This document shows positions 35,268-42,396 of a DNA stretch of 51,537 nt, one piece after another. The DNA lies in contig JAHDQO010000011.1 in assembly GCA_018433765.1 (NCBI GenBank), forward strand, positions 1 to 51,537, read 5' to 3'. Made by a program: the position numbers and the translations under genes. The notes under the pieces were generated by a model. The model worked only from the letters and a program-made list of their open reading frames with translations, was not told the origin of the DNA and made no database searches. The stretch comes from Tissierellales bacterium. GTDB lineage: Bacteria; Bacillota; Clostridia; Tissierellales; Sedimentibacteraceae. How positions within the stretch are numbered: the first letter of the stretch is position 1; each line of letters opens with the position of its first letter.

Positions 35268-35521
35268 AAACAACCTCTAAAATACAACAAACCAACTAAG
35301 CATAGTATTATTTAACATAATTGGTAATATTATTACTTGGAAAAAAATACTCAAATATACTATAATACGAACATAAGTTCGAAACTAGGAGCATAATTAT
35401 GAAAGTTTTAAATCATCCTGTAGATGTTATAGCTATATTTGACAAGAGGGCAAAATTAAACCCTATAAATTCAAGTATAATGATAAATCTGTTATTATCC
35501 ATAGAGTAATGAAAAGATACT
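35268..35521 (+). repeat. Direct repeat copy 2 (SOS-box gene and its upstream region)
   Basis: Matches 33147-33393 through the AACAACCTC start, the promoter, the SOS box and the first 42 codons of the small gene. Confidence 0.75.
35368..35381. promoter_or_regulatory. Perfect LexA (SOS) box
   Basis: CGAACATAAGTTCG fits the Bacillus/Clostridium LexA consensus CGAAC-N4-GTTCG exactly and is a perfect palindrome outside its centre. It lies immediately after TATAAT (35361-35366), where bound LexA would block transcription. Confidence 0.85.
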
Positions 35522-35634
35522 TAGAAAAGCTTGCAGGGAATAATCGTATGGTTTTTGTATGTATTCATAATGAAAGAGATGTCTATAAGCTTAAATATGA
35601 GTTAGACAGCCAGAAATGGTATTTGTTTAGTTAG
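35399..35634 (+). pseudogene. SOS-controlled small gene with a one-base frameshift
   Basis: ATG 35399 (site CTAGGAG) reads MKVLNHPVDVIAIFD, then a single missing A in the run at about 35443-35446 shifts the frame; the rest reads KPYKFKYNDKSVIIHRVMKR, then LEKLAGNNRMVFVCIHNERD and VYKLKYELDSQKWYLFS to TAG 35634. Without the deletion it would encode 78 residues. The family is not certain; the SOS box and fold layout suggest a protein of the mutagenesis/Y-polymerase neighbourhood. A sequencing error at the A-run would be an alternative explanation. Confidence 0.75.
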
Positions 35635-35693
35635 TGATATTTATTGCATAAATCATTATGGGATACAATTCAAAAAATGTATATATAGAATAG

Positions 35694-35727
35694 AGAATGT
35701 GACTAAGATTAGTCCTAGTCACATTCT
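35694..35727. terminator. Bidirectional hairpin between convergent genes
   Basis: AGAATGTGACTA pairs perfectly with TAGTCACATTCT. T tails are poor on both sides, but the position between the SOS gene and the convergent phage-like genes suits a two-way terminator. Confidence 0.55.
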
Positions 35728-35756
35728 TTATAAGGGTATGTAAAACTATTCATGGT

Positions 35757-35978
35757 TTAGGACATAATTTTTTTTACTTTTGCTAGTCCCATTTTTATAG
35801 TATTTTGTTTAGGTGGATTTAATAAATTTAATAATTCGTCAATATCTTCTTGTATAACATCATCATATTTGATTAATGATACTATCCTAGCTTGTAAATC
35901 TTCTTTTTCGAAGAATTTTTTATCTATGCATATTTTAAAACTATCAATTGTATTTTGTTTAAAAACTCCTAAAGTCAT
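35757..35978 (-). CDS. Small phage-tail-associated protein, unrecognised
   Basis: 73 residues, reading leftward from 35978 with the perfect site AGGAGG. The first part (TLGVFKQNTIDSFKICIDKK) and the acidic middle (VIQEDIDELLNLLNPP) are soluble-looking. It begins 12 bp after the stop of the tail-fibre-like gene and so belongs to the same operon. Small proteins are common behind phage tail-fibre genes (XkdX-like or fibre chaperones), but I cannot assign it. Confidence 0.65.
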   Translation of the reverse strand: MTLGVFKQNTIDSFKICIDKKFFEKEDLQARIVSLIKYDDVIQEDIDELLNLLNPPKQNTIKMGLAKVKKIMS

Positions 35979-35990
35979 TTAATTTCCTCC

Positions 35991-38138
35991 TTACGCATTT
36001 TTTACAATGAACATAGCCATTGTATCTTGTAAAGTTATAACGTTGTTGCCTAATTGTTGTACTCCCTTGCAATTGCTTTCAATTTGTGCTTTTGTATTCA
36101 TTGGGAACGACATTACAGTTGTTGGTACTGTACTTAGTCCAGGCTTAATAGATGCATATACTATAAATATATCATTATCACTTGCACCTGTAATTGTTGC
36201 ATATGTACCATCACTAGCTAATAAAATATTATTTAAGTTAATTTCATTACTGTTTATATCTACTATTTTATCAATACTAGATAGTGCAATAGGAAAAGTT
36301 AATTTACCACTAGTATATTTTATTGATTTTCTTAAATATGGCTCTATAGAAATTGTACCATTCTTCCATATTTGTAAAGGAGTAATTCCTTTAATTGGTA
36401 TAATTTTAGGCTCTGCTAACTGATAAATTAGCGTATATTGATTATAAGCAAAATAATTTTTTATATCTGTTTCTGAAGGTGTATAATTTTCTTCCCATCC
36501 ACTATCTGTATTTGATATTGATATACTAAGATGTCTAGGTATAAAACTATAAATATCACTTTCCCAAAAAGATAATCCTTCTTGATAATAACCGTATATT
36601 TTTTTATTTTTAGTAAATAATATCATCTTATTTTCGTCGTCTAATTTTCTAGAAATAAAATTATGATTAGGTAATTGGCTTATTTCAAATTTTATTATCT
36701 TAAATCCTGTTTTATTTTCTCTAAAACTGTAGTTTAATTTTCCATCGAGAATTACTTCATTTGTTCTTCTATACAGTTTACCATCCTTAACTTCATCTTT
36801 AACGCCATTCGAAAGTGACCTTAATACTTCTATATTACCATCATCATCTGTGCATGAAATGTATGCTTTATCTTCTTTGTAAGGTTCGTATGGTGTTACA
36901 ACTGTACCTTGAGATAGCATAAAGTAATCACAAGAGACTAATCCATATCCGTCTGTACTATAATATGTTTGTATCCTTTCAACAGTCTTATTGATATTTG
37001 ACGTTAATGTTACCTCTCTTGGTTGTAAATCACTTCCTGTAAAACCATCAACTATACTTCCATCAGTATGTACAATTCTTAATCTAAAATTGCCGTTACT
37101 TTTTACTTTATATTTTAATGTATATTGTTTATTCGGTTGAAAAATATTTTTAATTATATCAAATACTCTAGTACGTATATGCCAACACAAGCCCAAATCA
37201 CTATCATGCGTTAAAAAAATATCATCTGGATCGGTTTCATTTCTAGTGTTAAGTATACTATTATTTTTAAAATCTTCTAAATTCTTCCCTGTAGATTTAA
37301 TTCTTTGTGCGAGAACTGTAGATTTAGCGCCTTCAAAATAACCATTTGTAACCAAGCTTAACATTTGTTCTTCGGTATAATTTTCTATACCTAGTTGTGT
37401 CATGTTTATTAAAACTTGATAACTTCTTTCTATTAAGCCGACATCACCTTCAACAACTTTAAAGTTAGCTTTAAGGCTTTTAATCGCAATAATAACATCA
37501 GCATATTCAACTGCAGATAAGCTTTTACTAGTTGTTTGTCGAGTAGCATCACTATAAATAAGTTCTTGAGCAATTATTCGACTAACAGAACTAGCTTGTA
37601 GTCTTGTATATAAGAATATTTTATCTCCTTGAGTAATATTAAAGGTTTGGTTTGTATCTTCATGATAGTTATTATCTAAAAACCATGTTCCGTTAGGTTG
37701 AATACCAATTCTTGTACCAGTGTTGTCACTAATAAAACTTGTAGTAGCATCACTATTTTTAACTAAATTAACTAATGTCAACCCTTTTAATCCTACGCTA
37801 ACTTGCCCATTAGCTACACTCTCAGAATAATCTAATACACTACCATCATTAGCATAACCTTCACCAGCTGAAAAAATATTTGAGCAGTTGTGTATCGTTG
37901 GAGTATAGGCTGGTGCTTTTATTTCTTCTTCAAGTGATGATAGTTTATTTTTCTCTTCATTTGTATAATCATTAGTGCTCAATTCCTTTCCTGAGACCTT
38001 GTCTACTTTTTCATCTTGTAAATCTTTTATTTTACTGTCAATAATTAAATTATCATTTACAAAATCATTTCTTTTTATATATTCATTACCTTGCCATTGA
38101 TTTAATCCTATATTTGGCGTTTTGTTTTCACTTGACAT
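35991..38138 (-). CDS. Phage tail-fibre/receptor-binding-like protein
   Basis: 715 residues, reading leftward. The N-terminus TPNIGLNQWQGNEYIKRNDF, then NDNLIIDSKIKDLQDEKVDK, is the usual tail-attachment region of clostridial phage fibres, followed by a short coiled coil (EEKNKLSSLEEEI). The long middle consists of beta-rich carbohydrate-binding-type sequence (LKYKVKSNGNFRLRIVH, TPYEPYKEDKAYIS), and the C-terminus contains a phage-structural-like segment (IWKNGTISIEPYLRKSIKYT). The site AAAGGAGAGGTGA precedes ATG. No other capsid, tail or lysis genes are in the window, so it is a lone fibre gene with its own upstream region, shared with the broken copy at 41340-41764. Confidence 0.75.
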   Translation of the reverse strand: MSSENKTPNIGLNQWQGNEYIKRNDFVNDNLIIDSKIKDLQDEKVDKVSGKELSTNDYTNEEKNKLSSLEEEIKAPAYTPTIHNCSNIFSAGEGYANDGSVLDYSESVANGQVSVGLKGLTLVNLVKNSDATTSFISDNTGTRIGIQPNGTWFLDNNYHEDTNQTFNITQGDKIFLYTRLQASSVSRIIAQELIYSDATRQTTSKSLSAVEYADVIIAIKSLKANFKVVEGDVGLIERSYQVLINMTQLGIENYTEEQMLSLVTNGYFEGAKSTVLAQRIKSTGKNLEDFKNNSILNTRNETDPDDIFLTHDSDLGLCWHIRTRVFDIIKNIFQPNKQYTLKYKVKSNGNFRLRIVHTDGSIVDGFTGSDLQPREVTLTSNINKTVERIQTYYSTDGYGLVSCDYFMLSQGTVVTPYEPYKEDKAYISCTDDDGNIEVLRSLSNGVKDEVKDGKLYRRTNEVILDGKLNYSFRENKTGFKIIKFEISQLPNHNFISRKLDDENKMILFTKNKKIYGYYQEGLSFWESDIYSFIPRHLSISISNTDSGWEENYTPSETDIKNYFAYNQYTLIYQLAEPKIIPIKGITPLQIWKNGTISIEPYLRKSIKYTSGKLTFPIALSSIDKIVDINSNEINLNNILLASDGTYATITGASDNDIFIVYASIKPGLSTVPTTVMSFPMNTKAQIESNCKGVQQLGNNVITLQDTMAMFIVKNA

Positions 38139-38149
38139 TTATTGTCACC

Positions 38150-38230
38150 TCTCCTTTAAATTAGACATACCTCTATATAATATATAGTTAATAACATTAG
38201 TAATAATTAACCGTATTTGACCAAAGAATT
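38150..38230 (-). promoter_or_regulatory. Upstream region shared by both tail-fibre genes
   Basis: The segment around CTATATAATATATAG and, further upstream on the minus strand, TTGGTCAAATA is conserved between this copy and 41800-41865 in front of the broken copy. Conservation outside the coding region suggests a promoter or operator; the exact elements are not resolved. Confidence 0.4.
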
Positions 38231-38351
38231 TTTAAAACTCAAAAATTTTATTATGAATGTAGGTCATAGCAATAAAAGGTAAAGTAAGTTAAATAACAGG
38301 TATTGGAGATTGTCTTGAACAAAAATAGCATTTGTGTTTATATAACGGAAG

Positions 38352-38590
38352 GTGATTCTCTTGACTGGAAAAATATTACATCAGAAAAAATTGCTAATAG
38401 AGTAATAAAAAAAGTTGAGCCTGGTTCAATTGTATTGTTTCATAATAATGCTCAATATGTAGAAGAATATCTTCCGGTTATTTTGGAAAAATTAACAAGT
38501 GAGGGATATGAGATTATACCGATATCAGAGTTAATATATAAAGATAACTTTTATATAGATCATACAGGTAAACAATTTAAGAAGAAATAA
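38352..38590 (+). pseudogene. Near-identical copy of the PdaB-like gene 3' end
   Basis: From GTGATTCTCTTGACTGG to the stop it matches 26056-26294 with only a few substitutions (for example GCCGGG/GCCTGG). The N-terminal two thirds, including the catalytic motifs FDAAW and HSENH, are absent. An in-frame TTG at 38303 would give a 95-residue chimera without a ribosome binding site. It is a recent partial duplication 12.3 kb from its source, not a functional enzyme. Confidence 0.85.
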
Positions 38591-38620
38591 GATTGTGTTT
38601 TCACTTTAAGTTAAGACATG

Positions 38621-38644
38621 ATTATGATACTATAGTATCATAAT
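38621..38644. repeat. Perfect 24-bp palindrome
   Basis: Arm ATTATGATACTA followed directly by its exact complement TAGTATCATAAT, with no spacer. It lies between the deacetylase relic and a terminator; possible protein-binding site or recombination scar. Confidence 0.6.
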
Positions 38645-38673
38645 ATAGTAGTTATAGTTTACTTCTTTTTACA

Positions 38674-38705
38674 TGAAAAATGGACTGTTTATTAAACAGT
38701 CCATT
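38674..38705 (-). terminator. Terminator of the flavodoxin-like gene
   Basis: AATGGACTGTTTA pairs perfectly with its complement at 38693-38705; on the minus strand it is followed by TTTTTC. It is 90 bp past the end of the leftward gene. Confidence 0.8.
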
Positions 38706-38794
38706 ATGACTTATCAGTGCAAACAGTATAAATACATGGTAATATAAAATTCGTATGCATAATGACATTTTCGAGTCATATGCTAGTGCTACTA

Positions 38795-40180
38795 TTAAAC
38801 AGTTTCGTTTTCTAAAATTTTCTTCAAAGGTTCAATAATTGAATCCTTCATTCTATTTGAGTAAATTTCTTTTCTTATAGAAGGAAATTTACATAGTAGT
38901 ATTAATATAGAATTTATTATTCTAGATTTATATTTTTTTTGTGCGAAATCATATACATTTAGTGCTTTATAAGCCTTATGATCAGCGACAAATGGAAATC
39001 TTATGCTTCCCCATATTTCATCTCTAAATATTTTCATACCTGCTACACCAAGAAAAGTAGATGGTTTACTGTAATTAACAATTGATAATTTAATAAGTTT
39101 GCAAGCGAAAGCATGTAATTGTTTATCAATTTCTATACTGGTATCATATTCATCTGTTATAAAGCCAACTAAATTGGAGCGTTGCCATTGAGTATAGGCT
39201 TCTAAAATTTGTCTCAAATTAGGTATTTGATTTAAAGCACCAGATATTATAAATCCCACTTGCTTATTCGAAAGGGATGGAGTGTGAGTATTGAAAAAAC
39301 CTCTGTCAAGGAATCTTTTCCATGTAGAAGATAAGTGTCTATATTTAATAGTACCAGCAAAAATTATTATATTTGCAGTCTTTAATTTTCTATTATAGAA
39401 GTTAATATAATCATCTTTACCACTGTAAACACATTCATAGTTATAACCACATTTCAAGCAGCCTAAGCAGCTTCCTTTCATGTCTATATCTTGTAGATTT
39501 ACTAATTCTATACTTTTGGAAAATAAACTTCTAAATTTATTTATCATATTTTTTAAATTAATATTTTCTAAAGAATCTGCTACTATAATTATTTTTTTAT
39601 TTAAAACATCTATTTTATTATGTTCAATTTTAGGGATATATGATATTGGAGAATATTTTACTGGATTGTAGTTTTTTATGGTAATTACTTTATTTTCTAT
39701 TGCATCAAAATAATTCTGGACAAATTTTAAAAGATTTTTTCTTATATCTTCTTTTTCTAAATCATACATATGTAATGAAAAATAATCAAAATAATTCATA
39801 TTTAAATCATCACAAATAGAGTTCATATAATTTATTGCAGTATGGTCATAAAAGTGAATTGATGTAGCAAGAATTGAAGTATATTTTTCTTTAAAAGCAT
39901 CTTCAACATTTCTTTCAAAAATTAATTCTATAAATCTCTGATAATTTGAATGAATAGTAAAAACGTAAAGAGGAAATGCCCACATAACCCCATCACTAGA
40001 TTTAATGTCACTAATTATACTATGAAAAGTTTCTTTATCTCTTTCTATTTGATTAATTCTTTGTGAAATATTAATTATTTTCAATTCATGCTGATTAAAT
40101 TTTTTTTGAATATAATTTATATACTGCATAGTAACGCTGATATCACCTTTAGGACTTCCATTTAAAACTACTATTTTCAT
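38795..40180 (-). CDS. Two-domain flavodoxin-like NAD(P)H oxidoreductase
   Basis: 461 residues from the ATG at 40180, which has CTGGAG at the right distance; the ATG nine bases earlier (40189) touches that site. It contains two tandem flavodoxin-like domains. The first starts MKIVVLNGSPKGDISVTMQY, an FMN-binding SPR-type loop, with WAFPLYVFTIHS later. The second starts near KKIIIVADSLENIN and has CLGCLKCGYNYECVYSGKDD, the cysteine-containing loop typical of NADPH-dependent FMN reductases of Clostridia, plus IIFAGTIKYRHLSSTWKRFL. The substrate is unknown. It is transcribed away from a TetR gene whose operators cover its promoter, so it is probably induced by a compound it reduces. Confidence 0.8.
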   Translation of the reverse strand: MKIVVLNGSPKGDISVTMQYINYIQKKFNQHELKIINISQRINQIERDKETFHSIISDIKSSDGVMWAFPLYVFTIHSNYQRFIELIFERNVEDAFKEKYTSILATSIHFYDHTAINYMNSICDDLNMNYFDYFSLHMYDLEKEDIRKNLLKFVQNYFDAIENKVITIKNYNPVKYSPISYIPKIEHNKIDVLNKKIIIVADSLENINLKNMINKFRSLFSKSIELVNLQDIDMKGSCLGCLKCGYNYECVYSGKDDYINFYNRKLKTANIIIFAGTIKYRHLSSTWKRFLDRGFFNTHTPSLSNKQVGFIISGALNQIPNLRQILEAYTQWQRSNLVGFITDEYDTSIEIDKQLHAFACKLIKLSIVNYSKPSTFLGVAGMKIFRDEIWGSIRFPFVADHKAYKALNVYDFAQKKYKSRIINSILILLCKFPSIRKEIYSNRMKDSIIEPLKKILENETV

Positions 40181-40278
40181 TAAAATCATCTCCAGTTTCT
40201 TATTTTATAAAAGATATCCTCTGTGGTTTAGTGGTATTAATTAGGCAAAGTTTCTTATTATACATTTATTGTGAGACA

Positions 40279-40334
40279 TGTTGACACTGTAAACATCGAT
40301 TTGATTATATAACAATAAGTTTACAGTGTCAACA
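40279..40334. promoter_or_regulatory. Two TetR operators between divergent genes
   Basis: TGTTGACACTGTAAAC (40279-40294) and its exact reverse complement GTTTACAGTGTCAACA (40319-40334), 24 bp apart. Each arm is itself an imperfect palindrome (GTT-x-ACA-x-TGT-x-AAC). Right-hand site: covers both -35 elements. Left-hand site: covers the start of the minus-strand transcript. Confidence 0.75.
40304..40332 (-). promoter_or_regulatory. Promoter of the flavodoxin-like gene
   Basis: Minus strand TTGACA (40332-40327), 17-bp spacer, TATAAT (40309-40304): perfect consensus, with the -35 inside the right-hand operator. Confidence 0.8.
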
Positions 40335-40348
40335 TTTAATGGTATAAT
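40320..40348 (+). promoter_or_regulatory. Promoter of the tetR-family gene
   Basis: TTTACA (40320-40325, inside the right-hand operator), 17-bp spacer, TATAAT (40343-40348). Implies autoregulation. Confidence 0.75.
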
Positions 40349-40401
40349 TTTCATTAGAAAATAATTTAGTTTATAGTCTAAGTTTAGGGAGGCATGTAGC
40401 A

Positions 40402-40989
40402 GTGGATAGAGAAACATATCATCATGGTGATTTAAAACAAGCATTAATACATAATGGATTATTATTGTTAAATGAAAAGGGCATTGAGAAATTCTCCTTA
40501 AGAAAAGTTGCAAGTATGTGCGGAGTAAGCCATAATGCGCCCTATAAACATTTTAAAGATAAGGATGAACTTATCAATGAAATAATTATAGAGGTTTGGA
40601 AAAAATTTAATCTAGCACTTCTAGAGGTAACTGAGCTATATCCGAATAAGCCTAAATTACAAATTATTGAAATGGGAAAAGCATATGTGAAGTTTATGGT
40701 GGAAAATCCAGAGCACTTTAAGTTAATGTTTTTATCTGATAATGTATATTCTATTAGAATTGAAGATGATAAATTCTACAGCGATAAAGATAGTGCCTTT
40801 GGGGTTTTTAAAGATAGTTCAGAAAGATATTTTAAGGAAATAAATTTGAATAAAAATTTATATATGCAAAAAACATTAACAATGTGGAGCCTAGTTCATG
40901 GAATAGCAATATTAATTGCTAAAAAGAGTATTGAGTATAATGGAGATTACTTAGTATTAGTAGAAAGAATGATTAAAAGTAGCATTTAG
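40402..40989 (+). CDS. TetR/AcrR family transcriptional regulator
   Basis: 195 residues from GTG 40402 (site GGGAGG). The N-terminal HTH is clear: DLKQALIHNGLLLLNEKGIE, then FSLRKVASMCGVSHNAPYKH, then FKDKDELINEI. The C-terminal ligand-binding half (residues 60-195, AYVKFMVENPEHFKLMFLSD; TMWSLVHGIAILIAKKSIEY) resembles the TetR_C_33/WHG group. The divergent two-domain reductase and the paired operators indicate that it represses itself and that gene until a ligand binds. The ligand is unknown. Confidence 0.9.
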   Translation: MDRETYHHGDLKQALIHNGLLLLNEKGIEKFSLRKVASMCGVSHNAPYKHFKDKDELINEIIIEVWKKFNLALLEVTELYPNKPKLQIIEMGKAYVKFMVENPEHFKLMFLSDNVYSIRIEDDKFYSDKDSAFGVFKDSSERYFKEINLNKNLYMQKTLTMWSLVHGIAILIAKKSIEYNGDYLVLVERMIKSSI

Positions 40990-41095
40990 TAGTGTTAAAT
41001 TCTGTGAAAAAAGTTGTTATATTAATAACATATTCTTGACATTACCCTTACTGGAAGGATTATATTTTAAAAAGATGATAATTAGGAATACGTGG

Positions 41096-41337
41096 ATGAG
41101 TAAAAATGTTATGGAAATTACATGAGAAGAGCTAGAAAGGATTAATTATTATTGGCATTTGCACCAATAGCGCAGCATGGTAAACACTTTCCGTACTTAT
41201 GAAATAATAGAAAATATAGTTAATTGGGAATTAAAAATATTGTAATAGTATCTGGTCATGTAAATCCAAAAAATCTTATAGCAATTGAAGAAGCCTGTGA
41301 AGAAGTTAATACTAAATATGGAGTATCCACAAAGTGA
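41096..41337 (+). pseudogene. Relic of a creatininase-family amidohydrolase
   Basis: ATG 41096 reads MSKNVMEIT, then a TGA where Trp is expected, then EELERIN. A shifted frame gives LLLAFAPIAQHGKHFP, and a third gives LGIKNIVIVSGHVNPKNLIA, then EEACEEVNTKYGVSTK to the stop. These match the N-terminal IxxxEQHGPHLP and the GIKNIVIVNGHGGN blocks of the creatininase family, but about 90 residues between them are deleted. Clearly non-functional. Confidence 0.7.
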
Positions 41338-41339
41338 AA

Positions 41340-41764
41340 AACTACTTCTCTTGTTTTATTTGCTGTTATTATTGTTATACTATTATTTTTACAGATTATT
41401 AATGTTAACCCTTCCAGTCCTACGCTAACTTGCCCATCCTCAACACTCTCCGAATAATCTAATTCACTCCTTTTACTATCATAACCTTCACCTACAAAAA
41501 AAATACTAGAGTAGTTGTGTATCGGTGGAGTATAGGCTGGTGTTTTCATTTCTTCTTCAAGTGATGAAAGTTTGTTTTTCTCTTCATCTGTATAATCATT
41601 GGTACTCAAACCCTTTTCAGATACCTTGTCTACTTTTTTATCTTGTAAATCTTTCACTTCTCTGTCAATAATTAAATTATCATTTATAAAATCCTCCCTT
41701 TTGATATATTCGTGACCCTGCTATTGGCTTAATCCTATATTTGGTGTTTTGTTTTCAATGACAT
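41340..41764 (-). pseudogene. Broken second copy of the tail-fibre gene
   Basis: Reading leftward from the start region at 41764, it matches the first 140 or so codons of the gene at 38138 (ENKTPNIGL, EYIKREDFINDNLIID, KDLQDKKVDKVSEKGLSTND). A base is missing after the start codon, the Trp of NQWQG is now TAG, and similarity fades at about 41345, where it abuts the creatininase relic. A later in-frame ATG gives a 133-codon frame (41657-41256), which I regard as residual. Confidence 0.8.
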
Positions 41765-42119
41765 TAATGTTACCTCTCTTAAAATAGAATATTTAGGTAA
41801 CCAAAGCCCTATATAATATATAGTAAATAACTAAAGTAATAATTAACTATATTTGACCAATGCTTTAAATAAGTTTTGTTTCGAAAACAATTAATAGTGA
41901 AAATAACCTAATCGTTAATTTATAAGAAAACTAAATTTGTTATAAGAATTAATACTATTAATCGTATATATATAATATCAAGATTAAAGACAAGCAATAA
42001 TATTGTTAGGTTGTAAAAAATATTTTATAGACATTGAAGGATGTTTATACTAAATCTTCTAAGCCATATAGTATTATATTATAATTTTTACTAGAATTAT
42101 AATGTTTGTAAAATAATGC
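41765..42119. other. Non-coding stretch before the chemoreceptor genes
   Basis: The left part (to about 41865) is the conserved upstream region of the broken tail-fibre copy. The remainder is very AT-rich, with no gene or strong hairpin seen. Confidence 0.5.
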
Positions 42120-42146
42120 TAAAGTTATGTCGAATGATGTCGAAAT
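42120..42146 (+). promoter_or_regulatory. Sigma-D (sigma-28)-like promoter of chemoreceptor 1
   Basis: TAAA (42120-42123), 15-bp spacer, GTCGAAAT (42139-42146), compared with the flagellar/chemotaxis sigma consensus TAAA-N15-GCCGATAT. It lies 250 bp before the gene, with the CheW relic in the leader. Confidence 0.55.
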
Positions 42147-42219
42147 AATTAATGTACATATATATTAAATTTAAAATATTCACATTTAAGCTTTAAAAAC
42201 AAAATACATAATAGGAGGT

Positions 42220-42357
42220 GTGATTGTTGACTTTTATAATATAAGGGGCAATATTATTCCTGCTATAGATTTAAGATTAAAACATAATCTTAGCTTACAT
42301 GATAATGATAATAAAACGTACATAATTATAGTAGAAATAATGAATGATGGGAATTAA
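42220..42357 (+). pseudogene. CheW domain fragment in the chemoreceptor leader
   Basis: A 46-codon frame to TAA 42357 reads FYNIRGNIIPAIDLRLKHNL, then KTYIIIVEIMNDGN. This is the middle of a CheW domain (VINLRGKVIPVIDLR-type block), which couples receptors to CheA. The domain's beginning and end are missing. A good ribosome binding site (TAGGAGGTG) overlaps its first codon, so it could still be translated as a short peptide, but it is most simply a relic. Confidence 0.65.
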
Positions 42358-42396
42358 TATTTTATTTACAAAATATTAGATTAAGGAGAATTCATA

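Noticed and set aside
38303-38590. 95-codon chimeric frame ending in the PdaB-like duplicate.
   Set aside because: The TTG start has no ribosome binding site, and the added N-terminal residues come from unrelated sequence; catalytic motifs are missing.
40241-40513. 90-codon minus-strand frame across the tetR start and its operators.
   Set aside because: It overlaps the operator/promoter region and the HTH-coding sequence of the clear TetR gene.
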